The notes beneath the pieces were generated by a model, which ran no database searches, was not told the origin of the DNA, and worked only from the letters and a program-made list of their open reading frames with translations. From assembly GCA_910588815.1 (NCBI GenBank), contig CAJUQY010000023.1, positions 1 to 43,597 of the forward strand: 43,597 nucleotides of DNA, read 5' to 3'. The stretch's first letter is position 1. Every line of letters begins with the position of its first letter. A program made the position numbers and the translations under genes. This DNA is from an uncultured Lachnospiraceae bacterium. Lineage in GTDB: Bacteria > Bacillota > Clostridia > Lachnospirales > Lachnospiraceae. Below, in pieces: positions 31,423-40,007 of the stretch.

Positions 31423-33575
31423 GACACATAGTGGAATATAAAAATAAGAAGCTAAAAGGCGTGGAACATTTAAATGTCCGGTATCTGAACGGGAAATCGA
31501 AACAGCTTTTGGCCTGGGTTCTCGGCGGATCTCTGGTTTTCGGGATGACGGGGGCAGGGGCCTACGCGGCAGGTATGAGGAATGGAGAGGGCTCCGGACC
31601 TCAGGTGACCTTGACTGAGACTGCTCAGACGGAAGAAAAGGCAGGAGCCGGCCAGACAGAAGCGGGAGGTTCCGTGGAGGAAACCGTCTATGTCCTTGCT
31701 GGAGCCGACGGGACGGCACAGAAAATTATTGTCAGCGATCTTATGAAGCACACCGGCGGGGAGGATACTTACACACAGGAGACTCTTCAGAAGGAGCTTC
31801 CTGTGGAGATGGCCGTGAGTTTCAAGCTGGACGGAAAGCCGGTGGCGGCAAAGGATATAGCCGGGAAAAGCGGGAAGGTCACCATGCGGTTTGATTACAC
31901 CAACAAGCAGTATCGGGATGTGGAGATAGGCGGGGAGACAAAACGGGTCTATGTTCCCTTCGTCATGATGACCGGTATGATGCTTGACAATGAGCGCTTT
32001 TCGGACGTGGAGGTTTCCAACGGCCGTGTGATCAACGACGGGGACCGCACCATCGTGGCAGGCTTTGCCATGCCGGGGCTCCAGGAAAGTCTGGAACTGG
32101 ATAAGGAGAAGCTGGAGCTTCCCGAATATATAGAGGTGACGGCCAATGTCAAGGATTTCCGGCTGGAAACCACCATGACTCTGGCTACCACGGAGGTATT
32201 TGCCGACCTGGATATGGATGAGACGGGAACCTTTGATGAGCTGGATGAATCCATGGAAGAGCTGACCGACGCCATGGATCAGCTGATGGACGGCTCTTCC
32301 GCCCTTTACGACGGACTGTCCGAGCTTTTGGACAAATCCGGGGATTTGACGGACGGAATCGGGAAGCTGCATTCCGGCGCGGAGGCCCTGGCGGAAGGAG
32401 CCGGAAGCCTGGAGAGCGGCGCCGGCGATCTGCAAACCGGTGCGGGCCAGGTGAAATCCGGGGTCGGCTCCTTAAAATCCGGCGCCGGCGATTTAAAGGC
32501 GGGAGCCGATGCCCTGCAGACAGGAGCCGGAACGGTGAAAACGGGAGCCGGTGATCTGAAGGCGGGAGCCGAGTCCTTAAAAACAGGGGCCGGGAATCTT
32601 CAGGCAGGGATCGGCGATCTTAAGACGGGGGCCGAGACATTACAGGCCGGAATCGGGGCTGTGGATGCCGGAGCCGGCAATTTGCAGGCCGGCGCGGCTG
32701 AGCTGGATGCCGGACTGGGCAGTCTCGCAGCCCAAAGTGATAACCTGAGGGCCGGAGCCGATCAGATCTTTACTGCCCTTTTGAATACGGCGAACGCCCA
32801 GCTTCAGGCTTCAGGGGCGGGGGTTACACTGACCAGAGAAAATTACGGCCAGGTGCTCGACAGCCTGGGCCTGACGAATTTAAAAGCCCAGCTCGACAGC
32901 TGCAATGGATTCTGCCAGGGTCTTTCAGCCTATACGGCCGGTGTGGACAGTGCAAGGGACGGAGCCGCCAGACTTGCGGAAGGAGTAAATGACCTGGCCG
33001 CCGGAACCGGCCGGCTGGCTGCCGGGGCCGATCAGCTTGTGGACGGAGCGGGCCAGCTGGCGGCCGGAGCCGGCGAGCTTGCGGACGGAGCCGCCCGGCT
33101 GGAAACAGGAGCCGGCAGACTGGAAGGAGGAGCCGGTGAACTGGAAAGCGGAGCCGGTCAGCTCGCAGGAGGAGCCGGTCAGCTTGTGGACGGAGCCGGA
33201 CGGCTGGAAAGCGGAGCCGGCCAGCTGGAAAGCGGAGCAGGAAGACTTGCGGGAGGAGCCGGTGAACTTGCAGGAGGAGCAGGCAGTCTCTATGAGGGGA
33301 TCGGAACCCTGCAGACCGGAAGCAGCGCTTTGATCGACGGCGTGGAGCAGCTAAAGGACGGAGCCATGCAGCTTTCCGAGGGTATAGAAAAATTCAATGA
33401 AGAGGGAATTCAGGCTCTTGTGGATGCTTTTGACGGGGATCTCAAGGGGCTTAAGGACCGAATGACGGCTGTGACAGATGCGGCAAAAAATTATAAGTCC
33501 TTCAAAGACGGAACCGCAAACAGAGGCGAAAGCGTAAGATTCATTTACAAGACGGAAAAGATCGGGGATGAGTAA
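31419..33575 (+). CDS. Exported xxxLxxG heptad-repeat protein linked to MMPL exporter
   Basis: The 718-residue protein has an N-terminal hydrophobic segment (about 28-51, ending AYAAG) that acts as signal or anchor. A folded domain covers about residues 85-285. Two blocks of heptads of the form xxGAGxL follow (about 311-450 and 520-659). They match the TIGR03057 xxxLxxG family seen in YhgE/Pip- and MMPL-associated proteins. A non-repeat stretch with a CNGFC pair separates the blocks. The C-terminus (VRFIYKTEKIGDE) is soluble. The start overlaps the MMPL stop (ATGA). It presumably extends from the membrane as a rod. The function is unknown. Confidence 0.85.
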   Translation: MRHIVEYKNKKLKGVEHLNVRYLNGKSKQLLAWVLGGSLVFGMTGAGAYAAGMRNGEGSGPQVTLTETAQTEEKAGAGQTEAGGSVEETVYVLAGADGTAQKIIVSDLMKHTGGEDTYTQETLQKELPVEMAVSFKLDGKPVAAKDIAGKSGKVTMRFDYTNKQYRDVEIGGETKRVYVPFVMMTGMMLDNERFSDVEVSNGRVINDGDRTIVAGFAMPGLQESLELDKEKLELPEYIEVTANVKDFRLETTMTLATTEVFADLDMDETGTFDELDESMEELTDAMDQLMDGSSALYDGLSELLDKSGDLTDGIGKLHSGAEALAEGAGSLESGAGDLQTGAGQVKSGVGSLKSGAGDLKAGADALQTGAGTVKTGAGDLKAGAESLKTGAGNLQAGIGDLKTGAETLQAGIGAVDAGAGNLQAGAAELDAGLGSLAAQSDNLRAGADQIFTALLNTANAQLQASGAGVTLTRENYGQVLDSLGLTNLKAQLDSCNGFCQGLSAYTAGVDSARDGAARLAEGVNDLAAGTGRLAAGADQLVDGAGQLAAGAGELADGAARLETGAGRLEGGAGELESGAGQLAGGAGQLVDGAGRLESGAGQLESGAGRLAGGAGELAGGAGSLYEGIGTLQTGSSALIDGVEQLKDGAMQLSEGIEKFNEEGIQALVDAFDGDLKGLKDRMTAVTDAAKNYKSFKDGTANRGESVRFIYKTEKIGDE
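32349..33395 (+). repeat. About 40 tandem 21-bp units coding for xxGAGxL heptads
   Basis: Two blocks of roughly 20 units each (about 32349-32768 and 32976-33395) encode heptads such as ESGAGDL and VDGAGQL. The units are related but not identical. The second block is more uniform (GGAGCCGG recurs), suggesting more recent expansion. Confidence 0.85.
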
Positions 33576-33608
33576 AGCGTCAGGCTGAAGGAAGCGGATC
33601 GTCCAATA

Positions 33609-33647
33609 CAACGAAAAATCGGCTGGGGTACGGCCGATTTTTCGTTG
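33609..33647. terminator. Terminator of the MMPL operon
   Basis: A perfect 15-bp inverted repeat (33609-33623 and 33633-33647) with a 9-base loop carries A and T runs in its arms, followed by a further TTTTT. Confidence 0.85.
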
Positions 33648-33660
33648 CGTTTTTCATGGA

Positions 33661-33901
33661 TTGATACATATTGTAAAAAAGAGATATAGTCCTGTGTTTT
33701 GTGTTGTTAAAGGGGAAAAGGGAATTGTGGCAGATGTTTTTCAGGTCGTTGACAAAGCGGCACAATGGAGATACACTCATAAAAGAGAATATTATATATC
33801 ACGGAAAACGATAAATAAATCTGTGCCGGAGACGTCATAAAAAGAGATTTATGACATTTCCTATATAAATTTCAATATTTTAAAACAAGGGGGCTGTAAA
33901 A
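33661..33901 (+). promoter_or_regulatory. Promoter and leader of the ChW surface protein gene
   Basis: A near-consensus promoter has TTGACA (33749-33754) and TACACT (33772-33777), 17 bases apart. A second candidate upstream has TTGATA (33661-33666) and TATAGT (33685-33690), 18 bases apart. The leader contains a perfect 8-bp hairpin (33834-33841 and 33848-33855). A 37-codon frame (GTG 33727 to TAA 33840) also lies here, with a purine-rich site before it. I cannot tell whether it is translated. Confidence 0.5.
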
Positions 33902-36583
33902 TTGAAACGACAAATTCGTTCTGTTGCGTTAGTGCTGTGCCTGTGCCTTTCTTTTCAGTCGGCGGCATACGCATCACAGGAAGGCTTTCCGCCTCAGGAA
34001 GGAGTTCTTCAGGAGGAAACTTCACCGGAAGAAACTCTCATGGAGGATGTTTCTTCGGAGAATGTCCTTACAGAAACCGTTCCCGTGGAAGGGTTCACAT
34101 CCGGACCGGATGCCCGGGATAATACGGAGCTTACTCCGGCGGGAGTCTATGCGGCCATGACCGCACTGAAGGGGCAGGATGCCTATAAGGAAGGGACGGC
34201 CTGGACAAATGATGAGCCTTACTCGGCTGCAAAGGGATATTATCATTGGAAGGGCGGCGCCCTTGACGGAAAGAATATCAGCGCCGTGGGCTGTGTGGCT
34301 TTCGCTTTTATACTCAGCGATGCGGCCTTTGGCAATCTGCCGGCCAGGATGTATGCGGCGGGCGGGTTTTCTTATGAAGATATCAAAGTCGGGGATATCC
34401 TGCGGGTAAATAACGATGCTCATACGGTGATCGTATTGGAGGTAAGCGAGGCAGGGGTGGTGGTCGCCGAGGGAAACATCAGCACCGGAGACCATAAGGG
34501 AAAAGTTCATTGGGGGCGGACAATATCCAGGGATGGGGTGATGTCCGGCGCCAGCCATTATATCACCCGTTACCCGGAAGGTTATATTTCGCCGGATGAT
34601 CCGAATGCCGGTGTATCAATTGGAAACGGGACTCTTGCCACAGGGCTTACCTGGAATCTGACGAAGGCGGGGACGCTTACCATCTCCGGCAGCGGCGCCA
34701 TGCCGGATTTTGGCGGCGTTGCAGACCAGCCCTGGGGCAGCCAGAGCGGCCAGATCCGGAAGGTGGTCGTTGACGAGGGCGTTACAAGTATCGGCGCCTG
34801 TGCTTTTTGGGACTGCGGAGTCCTCAGTGCAAAGATTCCTTCCAGTGTGGCGTCAATAGGTAATTCTGCTTTTCGGGGATCTTCGATTATTTCTGTAGTC
34901 ATTCCCTCCGGCGTGAAGACTATCGGCGACAGCGCTTTTCGTGAATGTAAAAACCTCAGTTCAGTGACCGTTTCTGAAGGCTTGGAAACCATCGGACAAA
35001 ATGCTTTCCGAAGTTGTGCAGACCTCACTGCCATAGCTTTGCCTGCGACTATTTCCAGTGTGGGACACGGAGCGTTTTATCAGTGCACGGGCATGAGAAG
35101 CGCGGTATTTGCGCCAGGCAGCGGGCAGGTAACGTTGGGAAATAATTTGTTTACGCAGTGTTATTCTATGGCGAGAGTGATATTGCCAAAAAAAATAGAC
35201 TGTATTGGGGAGGGGATGTTCCAAAACTGCCATATGCTTGCAGCCGTGGAGATTCCCCAGGGCGCGGCGAGTATCGGAAGATCGGCATTTGCATCTTCCG
35301 GTGTAAGCGCTGTTGTGATTCCGGACAGTGTGACAGACATAGATATCGCTGCATTTTCAGCCTGCCCTCTGACTGATATATACTTTACCGGCACCGAGGC
35401 GCAGTGGAGCAGCATAAGAAAAATAGGCGATACAGGCCAGACGGTGTCTAAGGTGACGATACATTATAACTATGTTCCGGATGCCCCCGCGGATCCGGAT
35501 ACTCCCCCGACTACGCCGGGAACCACAGATCCGGGAACCACAGATCCTGGAACAACAAAACCGGGAGTGGATAAACCAGGGACTGCGGAGCCGGCAGTCA
35601 GTGTTTCCTATCGCACCCATGTACAGACTTATGGTTGGAGAGAGCCTGTTTCTGACGGGAAAGCAGCAGGCACGACCGGAAAGGCAAAGCGTCTGGAAGG
35701 GATCTGTATTTCTGTATCCGGCGCTTCGGATCTTGGCATACAGTATACGACCCATATACAGTCTTATGGTTGGCTTCCGTGGGCGGGAAATGGTGAAGTT
35801 TCCGGGACAGAGGGCGAAGGGAAACGTCTGGAAGCAATCAAGATTCAGCTGACAGGTGCGGATAAGGATAAGTACGATATTTATTACCGTGTCCACGCCC
35901 AGTCCTATGGATGGCTTGCCTGGGCGAAGAACGGAGAAGCGGCGGGAACCGAGGGCTATGCGAAGCGTCTGGAAGCCATTCAGATCCAGATCGTAGAGAA
36001 AGGGAAGGCGGTCGACACAAAGGCGGAAGGGATTTCTTCTGTCAGAACAGAAACATATATCGCGAGATCAGGCGCTTCTCCCGTGGTCGGCGGGGAAGAT
36101 ACGCCAAATGTTGTTTACAAGACCCACGTGCAGACTTACGGCTGGCAGGGACTGAGGTACAATGGAGAAGTGTCCGGAACCAGCGGGCAGGCAAAGCGTC
36201 TGGAAGGGATCTGCATCAGCCTGAGCAATCTGCCTTATTCCGGCGGAATTACTTATCAGACCCATATACAAAGCCAGGGCTGGCAGGACTGGAAATTCAA
36301 CGGGCAGATGTCCGGAACCAGTGGAAAGGCAAAACGTCTGGAAGCGGTCAGGATCAGGCTGACAGGGGAGATGGAACAGCGCTATGATATCTATTACCGT
36401 GTCCATGCCCAGAGTTATGGCTGGTTGGCCTGGACTAAGAACGGAGGGGCGGCGGGAACGGCCGGCCTGTCAAAGCGTCTGGAGGGGATCCAGATCGTGC
36501 TTGTGCCGAAAGGCGCCGCAGCTTTGGCAAATAATTATGGCGGAATCGTTTCTGCGAATAAACTGGCCTTTATTAAAAATTAG
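33902..36583 (+). CDS. Secreted surface protein: CHAP/NlpC-like domain, LRR_5 repeats, six ChW repeats
   Basis: The 893-residue protein has a signal peptide (about 1-25, ending AYAS). A peptidase-like domain follows at about 75-225, with Cys in AVGCVAFAF and His in DAHTVIVLEV. BspA-type LRR_5 repeats (about 240-520, units like TIGDSAFRECKNLSSVTVS) come next, then a Pro/Thr/Gly linker (about 525-565). Six clostridial hydrophobic repeats with conserved Trp (ChW; YGWLAWAKNGEAAGTEG, KRLEAIQI) complete it. LRR_5 and ChW suggest host or matrix interaction at the surface; ChW may hold the protein to the wall. No LPXTG is seen. The start is TTG with AAGGGGG upstream. The catalytic domain is inferred. 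Confidence 0.88.
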   Translation: MKRQIRSVALVLCLCLSFQSAAYASQEGFPPQEGVLQEETSPEETLMEDVSSENVLTETVPVEGFTSGPDARDNTELTPAGVYAAMTALKGQDAYKEGTAWTNDEPYSAAKGYYHWKGGALDGKNISAVGCVAFAFILSDAAFGNLPARMYAAGGFSYEDIKVGDILRVNNDAHTVIVLEVSEAGVVVAEGNISTGDHKGKVHWGRTISRDGVMSGASHYITRYPEGYISPDDPNAGVSIGNGTLATGLTWNLTKAGTLTISGSGAMPDFGGVADQPWGSQSGQIRKVVVDEGVTSIGACAFWDCGVLSAKIPSSVASIGNSAFRGSSIISVVIPSGVKTIGDSAFRECKNLSSVTVSEGLETIGQNAFRSCADLTAIALPATISSVGHGAFYQCTGMRSAVFAPGSGQVTLGNNLFTQCYSMARVILPKKIDCIGEGMFQNCHMLAAVEIPQGAASIGRSAFASSGVSAVVIPDSVTDIDIAAFSACPLTDIYFTGTEAQWSSIRKIGDTGQTVSKVTIHYNYVPDAPADPDTPPTTPGTTDPGTTDPGTTKPGVDKPGTAEPAVSVSYRTHVQTYGWREPVSDGKAAGTTGKAKRLEGICISVSGASDLGIQYTTHIQSYGWLPWAGNGEVSGTEGEGKRLEAIKIQLTGADKDKYDIYYRVHAQSYGWLAWAKNGEAAGTEGYAKRLEAIQIQIVEKGKAVDTKAEGISSVRTETYIARSGASPVVGGEDTPNVVYKTHVQTYGWQGLRYNGEVSGTSGQAKRLEGICISLSNLPYSGGITYQTHIQSQGWQDWKFNGQMSGTSGKAKRLEAVRIRLTGEMEQRYDIYYRVHAQSYGWLAWTKNGGAAGTAGLSKRLEGIQIVLVPKGAAALANNYGGIVSANKLAFIKN
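35603..36520 (+). repeat. Six ChW repeat units arranged as two triplets
   Basis: Units begin near 35603, 35740, 35876, 36113, 36250 and 36386. Unit 1 resembles 4 (THVQTYGW, RLEGICIS), unit 2 resembles 5 (THIQS, RLEA), and unit 3 resembles 6 (YYRVHAQSYGWLAW). A triplet of about 400 bases was therefore duplicated, with a period of 510 bases including a spacer. Confidence 0.8.
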
Positions 36584-36613
36584 CCGTTAACTATCTATAT
36601 TAGATGAGATTGG

Positions 36614-36655
36614 AAATCCCTGGAGAGCCGGTAAGCCGGCCGTCTTCAGGGATTT
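36614..36655. terminator. Terminator between the ChW protein and MATE genes
   Basis: A 9-bp outer stem (36614-36622 and 36647-36655) encloses a smaller GC-rich inverted repeat. It lies between convergent genes, only ten bases from the MATE stop. Confidence 0.65.
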
Positions 36656-36664
36656 GCTGAAATA

Positions 36665-37996
36665 CTATAGATACTGGTATTTCTTCCTTTTGGCGAAGAG
36701 GAACATGACGGAGATTATGCATGCGCAGGCTTCCGCCACGGTGATTGCCCACCAGATTCCGTCAATACCGAAAAATACGGGCAGAATCAGGACGGAGGAG
36801 GTCTGGAAGACCAATGTCCGCAGGAAAGAGACTGCGGCGGACACGGCTCCGTTGTTGAGGGCGGTAAAAAAGGAAGAAACAAAAATATTGAAACCGGCCA
36901 GCAGAAACGAGCAGGAAAACAGCCGGAATGCATGGCTGGTCAGTGCCAACAATTCTTCGTCATATCCGACAAAAATCTGTGCAAGAGGTTCTGCCAGTGA
37001 AAAGGCCAGGGCGCATAAGACAACTCCTGAGCCATTCATGAGCAGGATGCTCTTTTTCAGCATGCTTTTCAGCTCCTGATGATTCCCGGCTCCATAATGG
37101 TAGCTGATCACAGGGGCGCTGCCGATGGAATATCCGATAAAAATGGCAATAAAGACAAACTGTACATACATTAATACACCATAGGCGGAGACGCCGTTTT
37201 CCCCCACGTATTTTAAAAGCTGGAAATTATACAGCATGCTTACAACAGAGGAGGAAATATTGCTCATAAGTTCCGAAGAGCCGTTGCCGAAGGCCCGAAG
37301 GACAGGGGATATTTCAAGTCTGGTCTTTGTGAGCCTCAGAAGACTGCCGCCCGGACGGAGGAAATAAAAGAGGGGCAGGATTCCGCCTACGCACTGGCTG
37401 ATTCCGGTGGCAATGGCAGCGCCGGCCACCCCCCAGCGGAATACACCTACAAACAGGGCGTCCAGGACTATGTTGGCCGTTCCGGCCGCCACGGTGGTGT
37501 AGAGTCCCAGCTTCGGCTTCTCGGCAGCAATAAAGAAGTTCTGGAATACGTTTTGCAGCATGAAGGCCGCGTTGAAGCCAATCACGAGACGGCCATAGAG
37601 CACACAGTCCGCCATCATTTCTTCGGTAGCGCCCAGCAGGGCGGCGATGGGCTTCATAAATGCGAGGCCGAATACGGACAGGACGGCTCCGAGAATCAGC
37701 GTCGCATAGATCATCATGGAGAAGTATCGGTTTGCCAGCTCTTTTCGGCCCTCCCCCAGCACTTTGGAAACCAGGGCCGTGCCGCCGGTGCCGATCATAA
37801 AGCCTACGCCGCCTAGGATCATAACAAAGGGCATGATCAGGTTGACGGCGGCAAAGGATGTCTTTCCCGCAAAATTGGACACAAAAAAACCGTCGACAAC
37901 TCCGTAAATGGATGTGAATACCATCATGATTATGGAGGGAAGGGTGAAACGGAATAATTTTTTGTAAGTAAAATGATCGGATAATTGAATGTTCAT
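36665..37996 (-). CDS. MATE-family multidrug/sodium antiporter
   Basis: The 443-residue protein has about 12 membrane helices in the MatE two-fold arrangement. Signatures are the N-terminal LFRFTLPSIIMMVFTSIYGVVDGFFVSNFAG and the GTGGTALVSKVLGEGRKE loop, typical of the NorM/DinF-related clostridial group. It exports cationic drugs or metabolites using Na+ or H+. GAGGAG lies nine bases before ATG 37996; a GTG at 37999 is the alternative start. It is transcribed from a fully consensus promoter divergent from the isomerase gene. The substrate is unknown. Confidence 0.92.
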   Translation of the reverse strand: MNIQLSDHFTYKKLFRFTLPSIIMMVFTSIYGVVDGFFVSNFAGKTSFAAVNLIMPFVMILGGVGFMIGTGGTALVSKVLGEGRKELANRYFSMMIYATLILGAVLSVFGLAFMKPIAALLGATEEMMADCVLYGRLVIGFNAAFMLQNVFQNFFIAAEKPKLGLYTTVAAGTANIVLDALFVGVFRWGVAGAAIATGISQCVGGILPLFYFLRPGGSLLRLTKTRLEISPVLRAFGNGSSELMSNISSSVVSMLYNFQLLKYVGENGVSAYGVLMYVQFVFIAIFIGYSIGSAPVISYHYGAGNHQELKSMLKKSILLMNGSGVVLCALAFSLAEPLAQIFVGYDEELLALTSHAFRLFSCSFLLAGFNIFVSSFFTALNNGAVSAAVSFLRTLVFQTSSVLILPVFFGIDGIWWAITVAEACACIISVMFLFAKRKKYQYL

Positions 37997-38029
37997 CACT
38001 AAAAACTCCTCTGCAGCTTGTAGAAAGGG

Positions 38030-38058
38030 ATTATAGTATGAAATCGGACAAATGTCAA
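38030..38058 (-). promoter_or_regulatory. Consensus sigma-A promoter of the MATE gene
   Basis: On the minus strand TTGACA (38053-38058) and TATAAT (38030-38035) are 17 bases apart, a perfect consensus. The spacer carries TATGAAAT (38038-38045, plus strand), a partial copy of the isomerase operator half-site. Confidence 0.75.
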
Positions 38059-38145
38059 GAGAGAAAGGAAAAAGAGATTTTCACAGGTATTGGTGAAGCG
38101 GCCGAAGTCATTTGTGCGCAGTGCGGGAAAATATAGTAGTTGCGA

Positions 38146-38210
38146 TTGCCAATCCTTTTTTGGTATGATATAATTGTAGTATATGAAATCAACTATTTCA
38201 TATATGAAAT
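38146..38210 (+). promoter_or_regulatory. Promoter and triple half-site operator of the isomerase gene
   Basis: TTGCCA (38146-38151) and TATAAT (38169-38174) are 17 bases apart. At the expected transcription start there are three exact copies of TATATGAAAT: forward at 38180-38189, reverse at 38195-38204, forward at 38201-38210. The last two form the perfect palindrome ATTTCATATATGAAAT. This is a strong candidate repressor site. Confidence 0.7.
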
Positions 38211-38313
38211 AAAAGAATGGAACAAAAATGACGCAGAGCAGAATTGTATGTGGCGGAAACCGATTACGGTTGCGCCGCAGGGGGCGGCGGTCAAAAGGAA
38301 AGGAAGGTATTTT

Positions 38314-39744
38314 ATGGCAAACAGGAAACCACTTTTGGGTATTATGGGTCTGTCCGACGGCGATCCTGTCGTCCACGAGAAGAGTAAGGACGTGGTTCAG
38401 CATCAGCTTGACGTGATCAAGGCGGCTTTGGAGAAGGACGGCCGTGTGGATGTGGTCGTGGCGGATAACCTGGTGAATTCTGTGGCGTCGGCCAGGGCAG
38501 AGGCAGAGAAGCTGAAAGCGAAGGGTGTGGACGGAACGATTTTTTCCTATGGTGTATTCGCATGGCCGAATTTTTCGGCGATTGCGGCGAAATATGGACA
38601 GGGTCCGTTCCTTCTGGCGGCCCAGTTAAATCCGGATTGGCCGGGCATGGTGGCCATGCTGGCGGCCGGCGGCGCGCTGAACCAGCAGGGCATTACTCAT
38701 TTCCGCGCCTATGGAGATTTCAATGATCCTGAAGTTTTAGGGCGGATTATCACCTTCGGAAAATGCGCCCGCGTGGTGAACGGCTTAAGCGGACAGAAAT
38801 ACGGCCTCATCGGCGGCCGTTCCCTGGGAATGTATAGCGCAACCGTGGATATGCAGGACTGGCAGGAAAAATTCGGCGTGGACGTGGAGCACTGCGATCA
38901 GAGTGAGATCGTCCGTCTGGCCGCGGAGGTTCCTGAGGAGCAGGTGGAGAAGGCCTTCAGCTGGCTGACGGAGAAATGTAAAGCGATCGAGTACGATGGA
39001 CGGAAACTGACGCCGGAGAAGCTGAAAACTCAGATCCGCCATTACGAGGCCATCAAGAAGATCCAGAAAGACAATGAGTTTGATTTCGTCGGTGTGAAAT
39101 GTCATTACGACATGAGCTGCCATTACTGCACCGAATGTATTGCGGCGGCGTTTATGAACGACCCTTATGACTGGGACGGCGCCAAGGAGCCGGTAGTTTA
39201 TGCCTGTGAGGCAGACTCCGACGCGGCCTTGACCATGCAGATGTTAAAGCTTTTGACAGGAGATCCAGTGGTCTTCATGGATGTCCGCCACTGGGACGAA
39301 GAAAATCAGGTTCTGGAGTTCTGCAACTGCGGTTCCGAGTCCACCTGGTATGCGGCTAAGAGCGACGATCCCGACGAGAACTTAAAGAACGTGACCCTGT
39401 ATCCCTGCCTGGACATTTACGCGGGCGGCGGCTGCCATGTGAACTGCCAGACGGCTCCGGGGCTTTGCACTATCGCAAGACTCTGCCGTTCCATGGACGA
39501 GGACAGAAAGCGCAGATACCGCATGGTGATGTTTACCGCGGAGCTGGTCTCCATGCCCAAGGAGCGGGAGGAACTGACCAACAAGGAATGGCCTCATAAC
39601 TTTGCGAAGCTGCATTTTGACTATAAGGTATTCCTGGACAACTTTGATGCCAACCATGCCCATGCGGTTTATGGCGACCATATTGAGGAGCTCAAGACCA
39701 TCTGCAAGATGATGAAGATCGACGTGGAAGTGCTGGGAGAGTAA
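38314..39744 (+). CDS. L-fucose/L-arabinose isomerase-family protein
   Basis: The 476-residue protein resembles the FucI/AraA-like isomerases (COG2407), which interconvert aldoses and ketoses with a divalent metal. An N-terminal Rossmann-like part (LLGIMGLSDGDP, GTIFSYGVFAWPNF) and a C-terminal FucI-type domain (GVKCHYDMSCHYCTEC, YPCLDIYAGGGCHVNC) are visible. It is shorter than E. coli FucI (about 590) and unusually rich in Cys. The start at 38314 follows GGAAGG by six bases; the open frame runs back to 38140 without family sequence. It stands alone behind an inducible-looking operator. The natural sugar is not known. Confidence 0.85.
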   Translation: MANRKPLLGIMGLSDGDPVVHEKSKDVVQHQLDVIKAALEKDGRVDVVVADNLVNSVASARAEAEKLKAKGVDGTIFSYGVFAWPNFSAIAAKYGQGPFLLAAQLNPDWPGMVAMLAAGGALNQQGITHFRAYGDFNDPEVLGRIITFGKCARVVNGLSGQKYGLIGGRSLGMYSATVDMQDWQEKFGVDVEHCDQSEIVRLAAEVPEEQVEKAFSWLTEKCKAIEYDGRKLTPEKLKTQIRHYEAIKKIQKDNEFDFVGVKCHYDMSCHYCTECIAAAFMNDPYDWDGAKEPVVYACEADSDAALTMQMLKLLTGDPVVFMDVRHWDEENQVLEFCNCGSESTWYAAKSDDPDENLKNVTLYPCLDIYAGGGCHVNCQTAPGLCTIARLCRSMDEDRKRRYRMVMFTAELVSMPKEREELTNKEWPHNFAKLHFDYKVFLDNFDANHAHAVYGDHIEELKTICKMMKIDVEVLGE

Positions 39745-40007
39745 GGGGTTGAATGAATCCGGAGGGCCCGCCGGGGATATGCCCTGGTTTCTGAGTTTTT
39801 TATACAGACAGAAAAAATGATAGTGACAGAAAGAAAAGCGGTTTTGTCAAGCATCTTTGGGAAAAGGTGTGAGAAGGGCTGCTTTTCTTCTGTTATGGGA
39901 GGATACTGTTTTCGTAAACGGCCTGAATACAAATACAGAAACTCGGAGAATCCGCCCTTGTATCCTCTGTCATTAGATGATAAAATGAGAGCAAGGAGGA
40001 TGTGCCA
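39745..40007 (+). other. Intergenic region with glgB promoter
   Basis: No gene is recognised here. A promoter-like pair TTGTAT (39958-39963) and TAAAAT (39981-39986), 17 bases apart, lies close to glgB; it would give a very short leader beginning at the AGGAGG site. A loose hairpin near 39766-39785 followed by TTTTTT (about 39795) may end the isomerase transcript. Confidence 0.4.

Noticed and set aside
32989..33333. Frame-shifted plus-strand ORF within the heptad-repeat gene
   Set aside because: Tandem 21-bp units keep all frames open; its WKAEP-like repeats are an artefact of the repeat DNA.
33778..33901. Riboswitch in the leader of the ChW surface protein gene
   Set aside because: Only one simple hairpin is seen, with no conserved aptamer sequence of a class I know.
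38140..38313. N-terminal extension of the isomerase-family protein
   Set aside because: It covers the promoter and operator and has no family similarity; ATG 38314 has a proper ribosome site.
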